A stretch of DNA of 64,000 nucleotides, from positions 72,276,784 to 72,340,783 of the forward strand of contig CM070910.1 of the NCBI GenBank assembly GCA_036417435.1, in the 5' to 3' direction. The stretch is from Inia geoffrensis. Lineage: Eukaryota; Chordata; Mammalia; Artiodactyla; Iniidae. Both the position numbers and the translations under genes were made by a program. Below the pieces are notes generated by a model. It was not told the origin of the DNA, did no database searches, and saw only the letters and a program-made list of their open reading frames with translations. Positions 51,410-64,000 of the stretch are shown in pieces (the stretch's first letter is position 1; the number at the start of each line of letters is the position of its first letter).

Positions 51410-54110
51410 GGCCTACCCTCACCCGTGCCCTAATCTTAACCAGGACACCGACACTAAATCGTGCCCTCACACGTACACTAACCCTTAAGCGTTGTCATAC
51501 CCTAAACTGTACCCTAATCCCTCCACATTCCATAACCCTGACCCTAAACCGAACCCTATCACTGACACTCACCCGAAGTTTTACCCTCACCCGTGCCCTA
51601 ATCTTAACCAGTACACCAACACTAAGTCATGCCCTCACACGTGTGCTAACCCTTAAGCACTGTCGTAACCTAAACTGTACCCTAATCCCTTCCCATTTCC
51701 TAACGCTAACCCTAACCCGAATCCTAAACATGTCCCTCACCTGAACCCTTAACCTCCCCCATGCCTTAATCTTAACCAATACACCATCACTGAACCGTGC
51801 CCTCACACGTACGCTAACCCTAAACTGCAGCCGTACTCTAAACTTTACCCTAATCCCTCACCATTCCCTAACACTAACCCTAACCCTAAACCGAACCCTA
51901 ACCCTGACACTCACCCGAAGTTTTACACTCACCCGTGTCCTATTTACAAACACTACATCAACATTAACCCATGTCCTCCAATGCAGGGTAACACAAACCC
52001 ATTGTCGTACACTAACCTGTACCCTAGTCCCTCTCCATTGCCTAATCCTAACCCTAACCCGATCCCTAATCCTGTCCCTCACCCGAAGCCTTACCTTCAC
52101 CCTTGCCCTTATCTTAACCAGTACACCAAAACTAAGTCATGCCCTCACACGTACGCTAACCCTTAAGCGTTGTCATACTCTAAACTGTACCCTAATCCCT
52201 CCCCATTCCCTAACACTAACCCTAGCCCGATTCCTAATCCTGAACCTCACCCGAAGCCTTACCCTCACCTGTGACTTAATCTTAACCAGGATATCAACAC
52301 TAACCCATGTCCTGCAATGTAGGCTAACCCTAAACCCTTGCCATACCCTAACCTGTACCCTAATCCCTCCCCATTCCCTAAGAGTAACCCTAACCCGAAC
52401 CCTAACCCTGACACTCACCCGAAGCTTTACCCTCACCCGTGTCCTAAATTTTACAAGGACATCAACACTAACCCATGCCCTCCAACGTTGGCTAAACTTA
52501 AATCGTTACCGTGCACTATCCTGTACCCTAATCCCTCCCCATTCTCTAAAGCTAACACTAACCCAAACCCTAAACCTGACCCTCTTCCGAGGCCTTACCC
52601 TCACCCGTGTCCTAATCTTAACGAGTACACCACCACTAACTCGTGCCCTCACATGTACGCTAACCCTTAAGCATTGTCGTATCCTAACCTGTACCCCAAT
52701 CCCTCCCCATTGACTAACCCTAACCCTAACCCGCTCCCTTATCCTGTCCCTCACCCGAAGCCTTACCCTCACCCGTGCCCTAATCTTAACCAGGACACCG
52801 ACACTAAATCGTGCCCTCACACGTACACTAACCCTTACGGGTTGTCATACCCTAAACTGTACCCTAATCCCTCCCCATTCCATAACCCTGACCCTAAACC
52901 GAACCCTATCCGTGACACTCACCCGAAGTTTTACCCTCACCCGTGCCCTAATCTTAACCAGTACACCAACACTAAGTCATGCCCTCACACGTGTGCTAAC
53001 CCTTAAGCACTGTCGTACCCTAAACTGTACCTTAATCCCTTCTCATTTCCTAACGCTAACCCTAACCCGAATCCTAAACCTGTCCCTCACCCGAACCCTT
53101 AACCTCCCCCATGCCTTAATCTTAACCAATACACCATCACTGACCCGTGCCCTCACACGTACGCTAACCCTAAACCGCAGCCGTGCTCTAAACTTTACCC
53201 TAATCCCTCACCATTCCCTAACACTAACCCTAAACCGAACCCTAACCCTGACACTCACCCGAAGCTTTACGCTCACCCGTGTCCTATTTACAAACACTAC
53301 ATCAACATTAACCCATGTCCTCCAATGTAGGGTAACACAAAACCATTGTCGTACACTAACCTGTACCCTAGTCCCTCTCCATTGCCTAATCCTAACCCTA
53401 ACACGATCCCTAATCCGGTCCCTCACCCGAAGCCTTACCTTCCCCCGTGCCCTTATCTTAACCAGTACACCAAAACTAAGTCATGCCCTCACACGTATGC
53501 TAACCCTTAAGCGTTGTCATACTCTAAACTGTACCCTAATCCCTCCCCATTCCCTAACACTAACCCTAGCCCGATTCCTAATCCTGAACCTCACCCGAAG
53601 CCTTACCCTCAACTGTGACTTAATCTTAACCAGGACATCAACACTAACCCATGTCCTGCAATGTAGGCTAACCCTAAACCGTTGCCATACCCTAACCTGT
53701 ACCCTAATCCCTCCCCATTCCCTAACAGTAACCCTAACCCAAACCCTAACCCTGACACTCACCCGAAGCTTTACCCTCACCCGTGTCCTAAATTTTACAA
53801 GGACATCAACACTAACCCATGCCCACCAAGGATGTCTAAACTTAAACCGTTACCGTGCACTATCCTGCACCCTAATCCCTCCCCATTCCCTAAAGCTAAC
53901 ACTAACCCAAACCCTAAACGTGACCCTCTTCCGAGGCCTTACCCTCACCCGTGTCCTAATCTTAACCAGTACACCAACACTAACTCGTGTCCTCACATGT
54001 CCGCTAACCCTTAAGCATTGTCGTATCCTAACATGTACCCTAATCCCTCTCCATGCCTAACCCTAACCCTAACCTGAACCCTAAATTTGACACTCACCCG
54101 AAGCCTTAAC
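51410..54110 (-). repeat. 1.35-kb tandem duplication in the telomere-like array
   Basis: About 51,410-52,759 matches about 52,760-54,110. The offset is 1,350 bp (225 hexamers, eight units plus one hexamer) until one CCCTAA is lost in the second copy near 53,230, after which it is 1,344 bp (exactly eight units). Shared oddities such as caggacaccgacactaaatc, ctaagtcatgccctc and cctatttacaaacactac identify the pair. Confidence 0.85.
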
Positions 54111-57100
54111 CTCACCCGTGACCTAATCTTAACCATTACACCAACACTAAACCATGCCCTCACACGTACAGTAACCCTAAACCGCAGCCGTACGCTAAAC
54201 TGCACCTTAATCCAACTCCATTCCCTAACCCTAACCCTAAACCGAACCCTAAGCCTGACACTCACCCGAAGCTTTACCCTCACCCGTGTTCTAATTTTAA
54301 GGAGGACATCACCACTAACCCATGCCCTGCATCGTAGGCTAACCCTAAATCGCTGCCGTACCATAACCTCTACCCTAATCCCTCTCCATTCCCTAACCCT
54401 AACCCTAACCCAAACCCTAAACCTGACCCTCTTCCGAGGCCTTACACTCTCCTGTGCCCTAATCTTAACCAGTGCACGAACACTAATTTGTGCCCTCACA
54501 CTTACGCTAACACTTAAGCATTGTCGTACCCTAAACTATAACCTAATGCCTCCCCATTTCCTAACCCTAACCTGAATCCTAACTCTGACCCTCACCCGTC
54601 ACCTAATGTTAACCAGTACACCAACACTAAACCGTGCCTTCACACGTACACTAACCCTAAACCACAGCCGTACCCTAACCTGTACCCTAATCCCTCTGCA
54701 TTCCCGAACACTAAACCTTACCCGAACCCAAACCCTGACACTCACCCGAAGCTTTACCCTCACTCGTGTCTTAATTTTAAACAGTACATCAACACTAACC
54801 AATGCCCTCCAACGTAGGCTAACCCTAAACCGTTGCCGTACCGTAACCTGTACCCTAATCCCTCCCCATTGCCTAACCCTAACACTAACCTGATCCCTAA
54901 TCCTGTCCCTTACTTGAAGCCTTACCCTCACCCGTGTCTTTACCTTAACCAGTACACCAAAACAATCTCGTGCCCTTAAACGTACGCTAACCTTTAAGCA
55001 TTGTCATAACCTAAACTGTACCCTAATCCCTCCATATTCCCCAACCCTAACCCTAACCCCAATCCTAATCCTGACCCTCACCTGAAGTCTTAACCTCACC
55101 CGTGACCTAATCTTAACCATTACACCAACACTAAACCGTGCCCTCACACGTACGCTAACCCTTAAGCGTTGTTTTACCCTAACCTGTACACTAATCCCTC
55201 TCCATTCCCTAACCCTAACCCTAACTCATACCCTAACCCTGACACTCACCCGAAGCTTTACCCTCACCCGTGTCTTAATTTTAACCATTACATCACCACT
55301 AACCCATGGCCTCAAACGTAGGTTAACTCTAAACCATTGCTGTACCCTAACCTTTACCCTAATCCCTCTCCATTGCCTAACCCTAACCCTAACCTGATCC
55401 CTAATCCTGTACCTCACCCGAAACCTTACCCTCACCCGTGCTCAAATATTAACCAGTACACCAATACTAACTCATGCTCTCACACGTACGCTAACCCCTA
55501 AGCATTGTCGTACCCTAACCTGTAACCTAATACCTCTCCATTCCCTAACACTAACCCTAACCCGAACCCTAAATTTGACACTCACCCGAAGCTTTACCCT
55601 CACCCGTGTCCTAATTTTAAACAGTACATCAACACTAACCCATGCCCTGCAATGTAGGCTAACCCTAAACTGTTGCCGTACCCTAACCTGTACCCTAATC
55701 CCACCCCATTCCCTAAACCTAACCCTAACCCAAACCCTAAACCTGCCCCTCTAACGAGGCCTTATCCTCACCCGTGTCCTAATCTTACCAGTACACCAAC
55801 ACTAACTCGTGCCCTCACATGTACGCTAAACCTAAGCACTGTCGTATCCTAACCTGTAACCTAATCCCTCCCCATTGCCTAACCCTAACCCTAACCCGAT
55901 CCCTTATCCTGTCCCTCACCTGAAGCCTTACCCTCACCCGTGCTCTAATCTTCTCCAGTGCACCAACAAAAACTCGTGCCCTCACACGTACGCTAACCCT
56001 TAAGCGTTGTCGTACCCTAAACTCTAACTTAATCCCTCCCCATTCCCTAACCCTAACCCTAGCCCGAATCCTAAACCTGACCCTCACTCGAAGCCTTAAC
56101 CTCACCTGTAACTTAATCTTAACCAATACACAAACACTAAACCGTGCCCTCACACGTACGCTAATCCTAAACCGCAGCCGTACCATAACCTGTACACTAA
56201 TACCTCCCCATTTCCTAACCCTAAGCCGATCCATAATCCTGTCTCCCACGCAAAGCCTTACACTCATCTGTGCCCTTATCTTAACAAGAACACCAAAACA
56301 AGCTCGTGCCCTCACACGTATGCTAACCCTTAAGCGTTGTCGTACCCTAAACTGTACCCTAATCCCTCCCCATTCCTTAACACTAACCCTAACCCGAATC
56401 CTAATCCTGACCCTCAACCGAAGCCTTAACCTCACCCGTGACCTAATCTTAACCATTACACCAACACTAAACCGTGCCCTCACACGTAGAGTAACCCTAA
56501 ACCGTAGCCGTACCCTAACTTGTACCATAATCCCTCTCCATTCCCTAACCCTAAACCTAACTCGAACCCTAACCCTGACACTCACCCGAAACTTTACCCT
56601 CACCCGTGTACTAATTTTAAACTGTACATCACCACTACACCATGCCCTCAAACGTAGGCTAAACCTAAATTGTTGCTGTACCCTAACCTGTACCCTATTC
56701 CCTCCCCATTGCCTAACCCTAACCCTAAACCGATCCCTAACCCTGTCCCTCACCCAAAGCCTTACCCTCACCCGTGCCCTGAACTGAACCGGTACACCAA
56801 TAATAACTCATGCCCTCACACTTACGCTAACACTTAAGCGTTGTCGTACCCTAAACTGTACCGTAATACCTCGCCATTTCCTAACTCTAACCCTAACCCG
56901 AATCCTAACCCTGACCCTCACCTGAAACCTTACCCTCACCCGTGACCTAATCTTAACCAGTACACCAACACTAAGTCGTGCCTTCACACGTATGCTAACC
57001 CTTAAGCATTGTCGTATCCTAACATGTACCCTAATCCCTCTCCATTCCCTAACCCTAACCCTAATCCGAACCCTAACACTAAACCTAATCTTAACCATTA

Positions 57101-60100
57101 CACCAACACTAAACCGTGCCCTCACACGTACACTAACCCTAAACCACAGCCGTACCCTAACCTGTACCCTAATCCCTCTCCATTGCCTAACCCTAACCCT
57201 AACCCGATCCCTTATCCTGTCCCTCACCCGAAGCCTTACCCTCACCCGTGCCCTAATCTTATCCAGTGCACCAACACTAACTCGTGCCTTCACACGTACG
57301 CTAACCCTTAAGCGTTGTCGCACCCTAAACTCTAACCTAATCCCTCCCCATTCCTTAACCCTAACCCTAGCCCGAATCCTAACCCTGACCCTCACTCGAA
57401 GCCTTATCTTCACCTGTAACTTAATCATAACCATTAGACAAACACTAAACCGTGCCCTCACACGTACGCTAATCCTAAACCGCAGCCGTAACCTAACCTG
57501 CACCCTAATACCTCCCCATTGCCTAACCCTAACCCGATCCATAATCCTGTCCCGCACCCGAAGCCTTACACTCACCTGTGCCCTTATCTTAACAAGAACA
57601 CCAAAACTAACTCATGCCCTCACACGTACGCTAACCCTTAAGCGTTGTCGTGCCTTAAACTGTACCCTAATCCCTCCCCATTCCCTAACCCTAACCCTAA
57701 CCCAAATCCTAATCCTGACCCTCAACCGAAGCCTTAACCTCACCTGTGACCTAATCTTAACCATTACACCAACACTAAACCATGCCCTCACACGTAGAGT
57801 AACCCTAAATCACAGCCGTTCCCTAACCAGTACCCTAATCCCTCTCCATTCCCTAACACTAGCACTACCCCGAATCCTAACCTTGACAACCACCCGAAGC
57901 TTTACTCTCACCCGTGTCCTAATTTTAAACACTACATCCACACTAAACCATGCCCTCCAACCTAGGCTAACACTAAACCGTTGCCGTTCCGTAACCTGTA
58001 CCCTAATCCATCCCAACTGCCTAACCCTAACCCTAACCCGAATCCTAATCCTGACCCTCACCCGAAGCCTTAACCTCACCCGTGACCTAATCTTAACCAT
58101 TACACCAACACTAAACCATGACCTCACACGTACAGTAACCATAAACCGCAGCCGTACGCTAAACTGCACCTTAATCCAACTCCATTCCCTAACCCTAACC
58201 TTAAACCGAACCCTAAGCCTGACACTCACCCGAAGCTTTACCCTCACCCGTGTCCTAATTTTAAGGAGGACATCACCACTAACCCATGCCCTGCATCGTA
58301 GGCTAACCCTAAATCGTTGCCGTACCGTAACCTGTACCCTAATCCCTCCCCATTCCCTAACCCTAACCCTAACCCAAACAATAAAACTGACCCTCTTCCG
58401 AGGCCTTACACTCTCCCGTGCCCTAATCTTAACCAGTGCACCAACACTAATTTGTGCCCTCACACTTACGCTAACACTTAAGCGTTGTCGTACCCTAAAC
58501 TATAACCTAATGCCTCCCCATTTCCTAACCCTAACCTGAATCCTAACTCTGACCCTCACCCGTCACCTAATGTTAACCAGTACACCAACACTAAACCGTG
58601 CCCTCACACGTACACTAACCCTAAACCACAGCCGTACCCTAACGTGTACCCTAATCCCTCTCCATTCCCGAACACTAAACCTTACCCGAACCCAAACCCT
58701 GACACTCACCTGAAGCTTTATCCTCACTCGTGTCTTAATTTTAAACAGTACATCAACACTAACCCATGCCCTCCAACGTAGGCTAACCCTAAACCGTTGC
58801 CGTACCGTAACCTGTACCCTAATCCCTCCCCATTGCCTAACCCTAACACTAACCTGATCCCTAATCCTGTCCCTTACTTGACGCCTTTCCCTAACCCGTG
58901 TCTTTACCTTAACCAGTACACCAAAACTATCTCGTGCCCTCAAACGTACGCTAACCTTTAAGCATTGTCATACCCTAAACTGTACCCTAATCCCTCCATA
59001 TTCCCCAACCCTAACCCTAACCCCAATCCTAATCCTGACACTCACCCGAAGTCTTTACCTCACCCGTGACCTAATCTTAACCATTACACCAACACTAAAC
59101 CGTGCCCTCACACGTACGCTAACCCTTAAGCGTTGTTTTACCCTAACCTGTACACTAATCCCTCTCCATTCCCTAACTCTAACCCTAACTCAAACCCTAA
59201 ACCTGACACTCACCCGAAGCTTTACCCTCACCCGTGTCCTAATTTTAACCATTACATCACCACTAACCCATGGCCTCAAACGTAGGTTAACCCTAAACCA
59301 TTGCTGTACCCTAACCTGTACCCTAATCCCTCCCCATTGCCTAACACTAACCCTATCCTGATCCCTAATCCTGTACCTCACTCGAAGCCTTACCCCCACC
59401 CGTGCCCAAATCTTAACCAGTACACCAATACTAACTCATGCTCTCACACGTACGCTAACCCTTAAGCGTTGTCGTACCCTAACCTGTAACCTAATACCTC
59501 TCCATTCCCTAACCCTAACCCTAACCCGAACCCTAAATTTTACACTCACCTGAAGCTTTACTCTCACCCGTGTCCTAATTTTAAACAGTACATCAACACT
59601 AACCCATGCCCTGCAACGTAGGCTAACCCTAAACTGTTGCCGTAACCTAAACTGTACCCTAATCCCTCCCCATTCCCTAAACCTAACCCTAACCCAAACC
59701 CTAAACCTGACCTTCTAACGAGGCCTTATCCTCACCCGTGTCCTAATCTTAACCAGTACACCAACACTAACTCGTGCCCTCACATGTATGCTAAACCTTA
59801 AGCATTGTCGTATCCTAACCTGTACCCTAATCCCTCCCCATTGCCTAACCCTAACCCTAACCCGATCCCTCATCCTGTCCCTCACCCGAAGCCTTACCCT
59901 CACCAGTGCCCTAATCTTATCCAGTGCACCAACACAAACTCGTGCCCTCACACGTACGCTAACCCTTAAGCATTGTCGTACCCTAAACTCTAACCTAATC
60001 CCTCCCCATTCCCTAACCCTAACCCTAACCCGAATCCTAACCCTGACTCTCACTCGAAGCCTTAACCTCACCTGTAACTTAATCTTAACCATTACACAAA

Positions 60101-60470
60101 CACTAAACCATGCCCTCACACGTACGCTAATCCTAAACCGCAGCCGTACCATAACCTGTACCCTAATACCTCCCCATTTCCTAACCCTAAGCCGATCAAT
60201 AATCCTGTCCCCCACGCAAAGCCTTACACTCATCTGTGTCCTTATCTTAACAAGAACACCAAAACTAGCTCGTGCCCTCACACGTATGCTAACCCTTAGG
60301 CGTTGTCGTACCCTAAACTGTACCCTAATCCCTCCCCATTCCCTAACACTCACCCTAACCCGAATCCTAATCCTGACCCTCAGCCGAAGCCTTAATCTCA
60401 CCTGTGACCTAATCTTAATCATTACACCAACACTAAACCGTGCCCTCACACGTAGAGTAACCTTAAATCG
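54100..60470 (-). repeat. 3.96-kb-offset duplication in the telomere-like array
   Basis: About 54,100-56,505 matches about 58,062-60,470 in order. Shared rare words include aaggaggacatcacc (54,299 and 58,263), cctctaacgaggccttatc or its equivalent (about 55,750 and 59,712) and cccacgcaaagcc (56,246 and 60,211). The copies differ by scattered substitutions. Confidence 0.8.
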
Positions 60471-61775
60471 CAGCCGTTCCCTAACCAGTACCCTAATCCC
60501 TCTCCATTCCCTAACACTAGCACTACCCCGAATCCTAAACCTGACAACCACCCGAAGCTTTACTCTCACCCGTGTCCTAATTTTAAACACTACATCCACA
60601 CTAAACCATGCCCTCCAACCTAGGCTAACACTAAACCGTTGCCATTCCGTAACCTGTACCCTAATCCCTCCCAACTGCCTAACCCTAACCCTAACCCGAA
60701 TCCTAATCCTGACTCTCACCCGAAGCCTTAACCTCACCCGTGACCTAATCTTAACCATTACACCAACACTAAACCATGCCCTCACACGTACAGTAACCCT
60801 AAACCGCAGCCGTACGCTAAACTGCACCTTAATCCAACTCCATTTCCTAACCCTAACCCTAAACCGAACCCTAAGCCTGACACTCACCCGAAGCTTTACC
60901 CTCACCCGTGTCCTAATTTTAAGGAGGACATCACCACTAACCCATGCCCTGCAACGTAGGCTAACCCTAAATCGTTGCCGTACCATAACCTGTACCCTAA
61001 TCCCTCCCCATTCCCTAACCCTAACCCTAACCCAAACCCTAAACCTGACCCTCTTCCGAGGCCTTACCCTCTCCTGTGCCCTAATCTTAACCAGTGCACC
61101 AACACTAATTTGTGCCCTCACACTTACGCTAACACTTATGCGTTGTCGTACCCTAAACTATAACCTAATGCCTCCCCATTTCCTAACCCTAACCTGAATC
61201 CTAACTCTGACCCTCACCCGTCACCTAATGTTAACCAGTACACCAACACTAAACCGTGCCCTCACACGTACACTAACCCTAAACCACAGCCGTACCCTAA
61301 CGTGTACCCTAATCCCTCTCCATTCCAGAACACTAAACCTTACCCAAACCCAAACCCTGACACTCACCCGAAGCTTTATCCTCACTCGTGTCTTAATTTT
61401 AAACAGTACATCAACACTAACCCATGCCCTCCAACGTAGGCTAACCCTAAACCGTTGTCGTACTGTAACCTGTACCCTAATCCCTCCCCATTGCCTAACC
61501 TTAACACTAACCTGATCCCTAATCCTGTCCCTTACTGAAGCCTTACCCTCACCCGTGTCTTTACCTTAACAAGTACACCAAAACTATCTCGTGCCCTCAA
61601 ACGTACGCTAACCTTTAAGCATTGTCATACCCTAAACTGTACCCTAATCCCTCCATATTCCCCAACCCTAACCCTAACACCAATCCTAATCCTGACCCGC
61701 ACCCGAAGTCTTAACCTCACCCGTGACCTAATCTTAACCATTACACCAACACTAAACCGTGCCCTCACACGTACA
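57180..61775 (-). repeat. 2.66-kb-offset duplication in the telomere-like array
   Basis: About 57,180-59,115 matches about 59,838-61,775 at an offset of 2,658 bp (443 hexamers), measured at three shared rare words: ctaacactagcactacccc (57,853 and 60,511), aaggaggacatcacc and ctccatattccccaac. It overlaps the 3.96-kb pair, so the two exchanges happened in sequence. Confidence 0.82.
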
Positions 61776-64000
61776 GTAACCCTAAACTGCAGCCGTACGC
61801 TAAACTGAACCCTAATCCAACTCCATTCCCTAAACCTAACACTAAACCGAACCCTAAACCTGACACACACCTGAACATTTACCCTCACCCGTGTCCTAAT
61901 TTTAAGGAGGACATCAACACTAACCCATGCCCTGCAATGTAGGCTAACCCTAAAGATTGCCGTACCCTAACCTGTACCCTAATCCCTCTCCATTCGCTAA
62001 CCCTAACCCTAACCCAAACCCTAAACCTGACCCTCTTCCGAGGCCTTACCCTCTCCCGTGCCCTAATCTTAACCAGTGCACCAACACTAATTTGTGCCCT
62101 CACACTTACGTTAACACTTAAGCGTTGTCGTACCCTAAACTATAACCTAATGCCTCCCCATTTCCTAACCCTAACCTGAATCCTAACCCTGACTCTCAAC
62201 CGAAGCCTTACCCTCACCCGTCCCCTAATCTTTCCAGTACACCAACACTAAACCGCGCCCTCACATGTACACTAACCCTAAACCATAGCCGTACCCTAAG
62301 CTGTACCCTAATCCCTCTCCATTCCCGAACACTAAACCTAACCCGAAACCTAACCCTGACACTCACCCGAAGCTTTATCCTCACCCGTGTCTTAATTTTA
62401 AACAGTACGTCAACACTAACCCATGCCCTCCAACATAGGCTAAACCTAAACCGTTGCCGAACCGTAACCTGTACCCTAATCCCGCCCCATTGCCTAACCC
62501 TAACACTAACCTGATCCCTAATCCTCTCCCTCACTTGAAGCCTTACCCTCACCCCTGTCTTTACCTTAACCAGTACACCAAAACTATCTCGTGCCCTCAA
62601 ACGTACACTAACCCTTAAGCATTGTCATACCCTAAACTGTACCCTAATCCCTCCATATTCCCCAACCCTAACCCTAACCCCAATCCTAATCCTGACCCTC
62701 ACCCGAAGTCTTAACCTCACCCCTGACCTAATCTTAACCATTACACAAACACTAAACCGTGCCCTCACACGTACGCTAACCCTTAAGCATTGTTTTACCC
62801 TAACCTGTACACTAATCCCTCTCAATTCCCTAACCCTAACCCTAACTCGAACCCTAACCCTGACAGGCACCCTAAGCTTTACCCTCACCCGTGTCATAAT
62901 TTTAACCATTACATCACCACTAACCAATGCCCTCAAACGTAGGTTAACCCTAAACCATTGCTGTACCCTAACCTGTACCCTAATCCCTCCCCATTGCCTA
63001 ACCCTAACCCTAACCTGATCCCTAATCCTGTCCCTCACCCGAAGCCTTACCCTCACCCGTGCCTAAATCTTAACCAGTACACGAATACTAACTCATGCTC
63101 TCACACGTACGCTAACCCTTAAGTGTTGTCGTACCCTAACCTGTACCCTAATACCTCTCCATTCCCTAACCCTAACCCTAACCCGAACTCTAACCCTGAC
63201 ACTCATCTGAAGCTTTACCCTCAACCGTGTCCTAATTTTAACCAGGACATCAGCACTAACCCATGCCCTGCAACGTAGACTAACGCTAAACCGTTGCCGT
63301 TCCCTAACCTGTACCCTAATCCCTCCCCATTCCCTAACCCTAACCCTAACCCAAACCATAAACCTGACCCTCTTCCGAGGCCTTACACTCTCCCGTGCCT
63401 TAATCTTAACCAGTACACCAACACTAATTTGTGCCCTCACACTTACGCGAACACTTAAGCGTTGTCGTAACCTAAACTATAAGCCAATGCCTCCCCATTT
63501 CCTAACCCTAACCCTAACCTGAATCCTAACCCTGACCCTCACTCGAAGCCTTAACCTCCCCCGTGATTTAATCTTAACCATTACACGAACACTAAACCAT
63601 GTCCTCAAATGTACGCTAACCCTAAACCGCAGCCGCACGCTAACCTGTACCCTAATCCCTCCCCATTCCCTAACCCTAACCCTCACCCAAACCCTAAACC
63701 TGACCCTCTTCCGAGGCCTTATCCTCTCCCGTGCCCTAATCTTAACCAGTACACCAACACTAATTTGTGTCCTCACACTTACGCGAACACTTAAGCGTTG
63801 TCGTACCCTAAACTATAACCTAATGCCTCCCCATTTCCTAACCCTAACCCTAACCTGAATCCTAACCCTGACTCTCACCCGAAGCCTTACCCTCACCCGT
63901 CACCTAATCTTAACCAGTACACCAACATTAAACCGTGCCCTCACACGTACACTAACCCTAAACCGCAGCCGTACCCTAACCTGTACCCTAATCCCTCTCC

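Larger units (their letters stand above)
41155..64000 (-). repeat. Telomere-like satellite, about 168-bp unit of 28 degenerate hexamers
   Basis: The whole stretch is variant CCCTAA hexamers on the plus strand (TTAGGG on the minus strand). A longer period is set by landmark words: cgtacgct, ccgttgccgtacc, atccctccccattcc, cccgaagccttaccc and ttaaccagtacaccaac recur every 167-168 bp (for example 47,791, 47,959, 48,126 and 48,294). A consensus unit is 168 bp, exactly 28 hexamers, and nearly every hexamer still ends CC. Perfect CCCTAA runs reach only about four units (for example 45,851-45,876), so this is not a functional telomere tract. About 136 units fit in the window and the array continues past its end. 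Confidence 0.92.
47401..64000 (-). repeat. Telomere-like satellite, zone III (higher-order repeats)
   Basis: A new unit type with taaccaggacatcaacac and cctccaacgtagg appears near 47,410 and then recurs at intervals of about three or four units (about 47,410, 47,920, 48,590, 49,250 and 49,755). Between its occurrences lie types ending aagcgttgtcg and aaccgcagccg, often in that order. The zone is therefore built from three- and four-unit higher-order repeats. Larger duplications of 1.35, 2.66 and 3.96 kb are layered on top. Confidence 0.75.

Noticed and set aside
44485..61197. Long open frames (up to 515 codons) as protein-coding genes
   Set aside because: They are Leu-Thr, Pro-Asn or Val-Arg dipeptide-like translations of a degenerate hexamer repeat. 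They occur on both strands in overlapping places and have no domain, no composition change and no splice or promoter context.
41155..64000. A functional chromosome-end telomere
   Set aside because: Perfect CCCTAA runs reach only about four repeats, a fixed 168-bp mutant unit dominates, and satellite lies on the side where the end should be.
41155..64000. CRISPR-like array because of regular spacing
   Set aside because: There are no unique spacers; the whole unit is repeated and telomere-derived, and the sequence is mammalian.

Overview
The window is non-coding, repeat-dominated mammalian DNA. I find no functional protein-coding or RNA gene. Three things point to a cetacean: a tandem satellite with a 1,736-bp monomer that is itself partly made of the 3' end of a LINE-1, two separate L1 3' ends of cetartiodactyl type, and a telomere-like satellite. 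From memory, the 'common cetacean satellite' has a monomer of about 1.6-1.76 kb and an L1 origin was published for it (Kapitonov, Holmquist and Jurka, 1998). I could not align the sequence to it, so the species call is an inference.

Layout. (1) 1-33,240: about 19 head-to-tail copies of the 1,736-bp satellite on one strand. Inside it, 1-16,520 is two copies of a five-monomer higher-order repeat about 8.64 kb apart. 20,430-29,295 is a homogenised run of about five nearly identical monomers. The right edge (29,300-33,240) is more diverged and carries an internal deletion of about 716 bp. Each monomer holds a 68-bp palindrome, probably a mariner-type miniature element, embedded in L1-derived sequence. 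(2) 33,241-38,420: a non-satellite island with an L1 3' end (possibly with a 3' transduction), unassigned GC-rich DNA, a small minisatellite, a decayed class-I endogenous retrovirus pol remnant, a likely LTR, unassigned AT-rich DNA and an older L1 3' UTR fragment. (3) 38,420-41,154: about one and a half diverged satellite copies, cut off abruptly. (4) 41,155-64,000: a telomere-like satellite on the CCCTAA strand. Its unit is about 168 bp, exactly 28 degenerate hexamers, and it is arranged in nested higher-order duplications that become more homogeneous to the right.

The window therefore looks like a junction between two heterochromatic satellites, perhaps subtelomeric. The long open frames in the right third are by-products of a hexamer being two codons long; the short frames that recur in each L1-satellite monomer exist because the monomers are nearly identical. 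The most interesting signals are the 28-hexamer telomere-derived unit, the sharp junction at 41,154/41,155, the palindrome nested in the L1-derived monomer, and the side-by-side contrast of higher-order and monomeric homogenisation.
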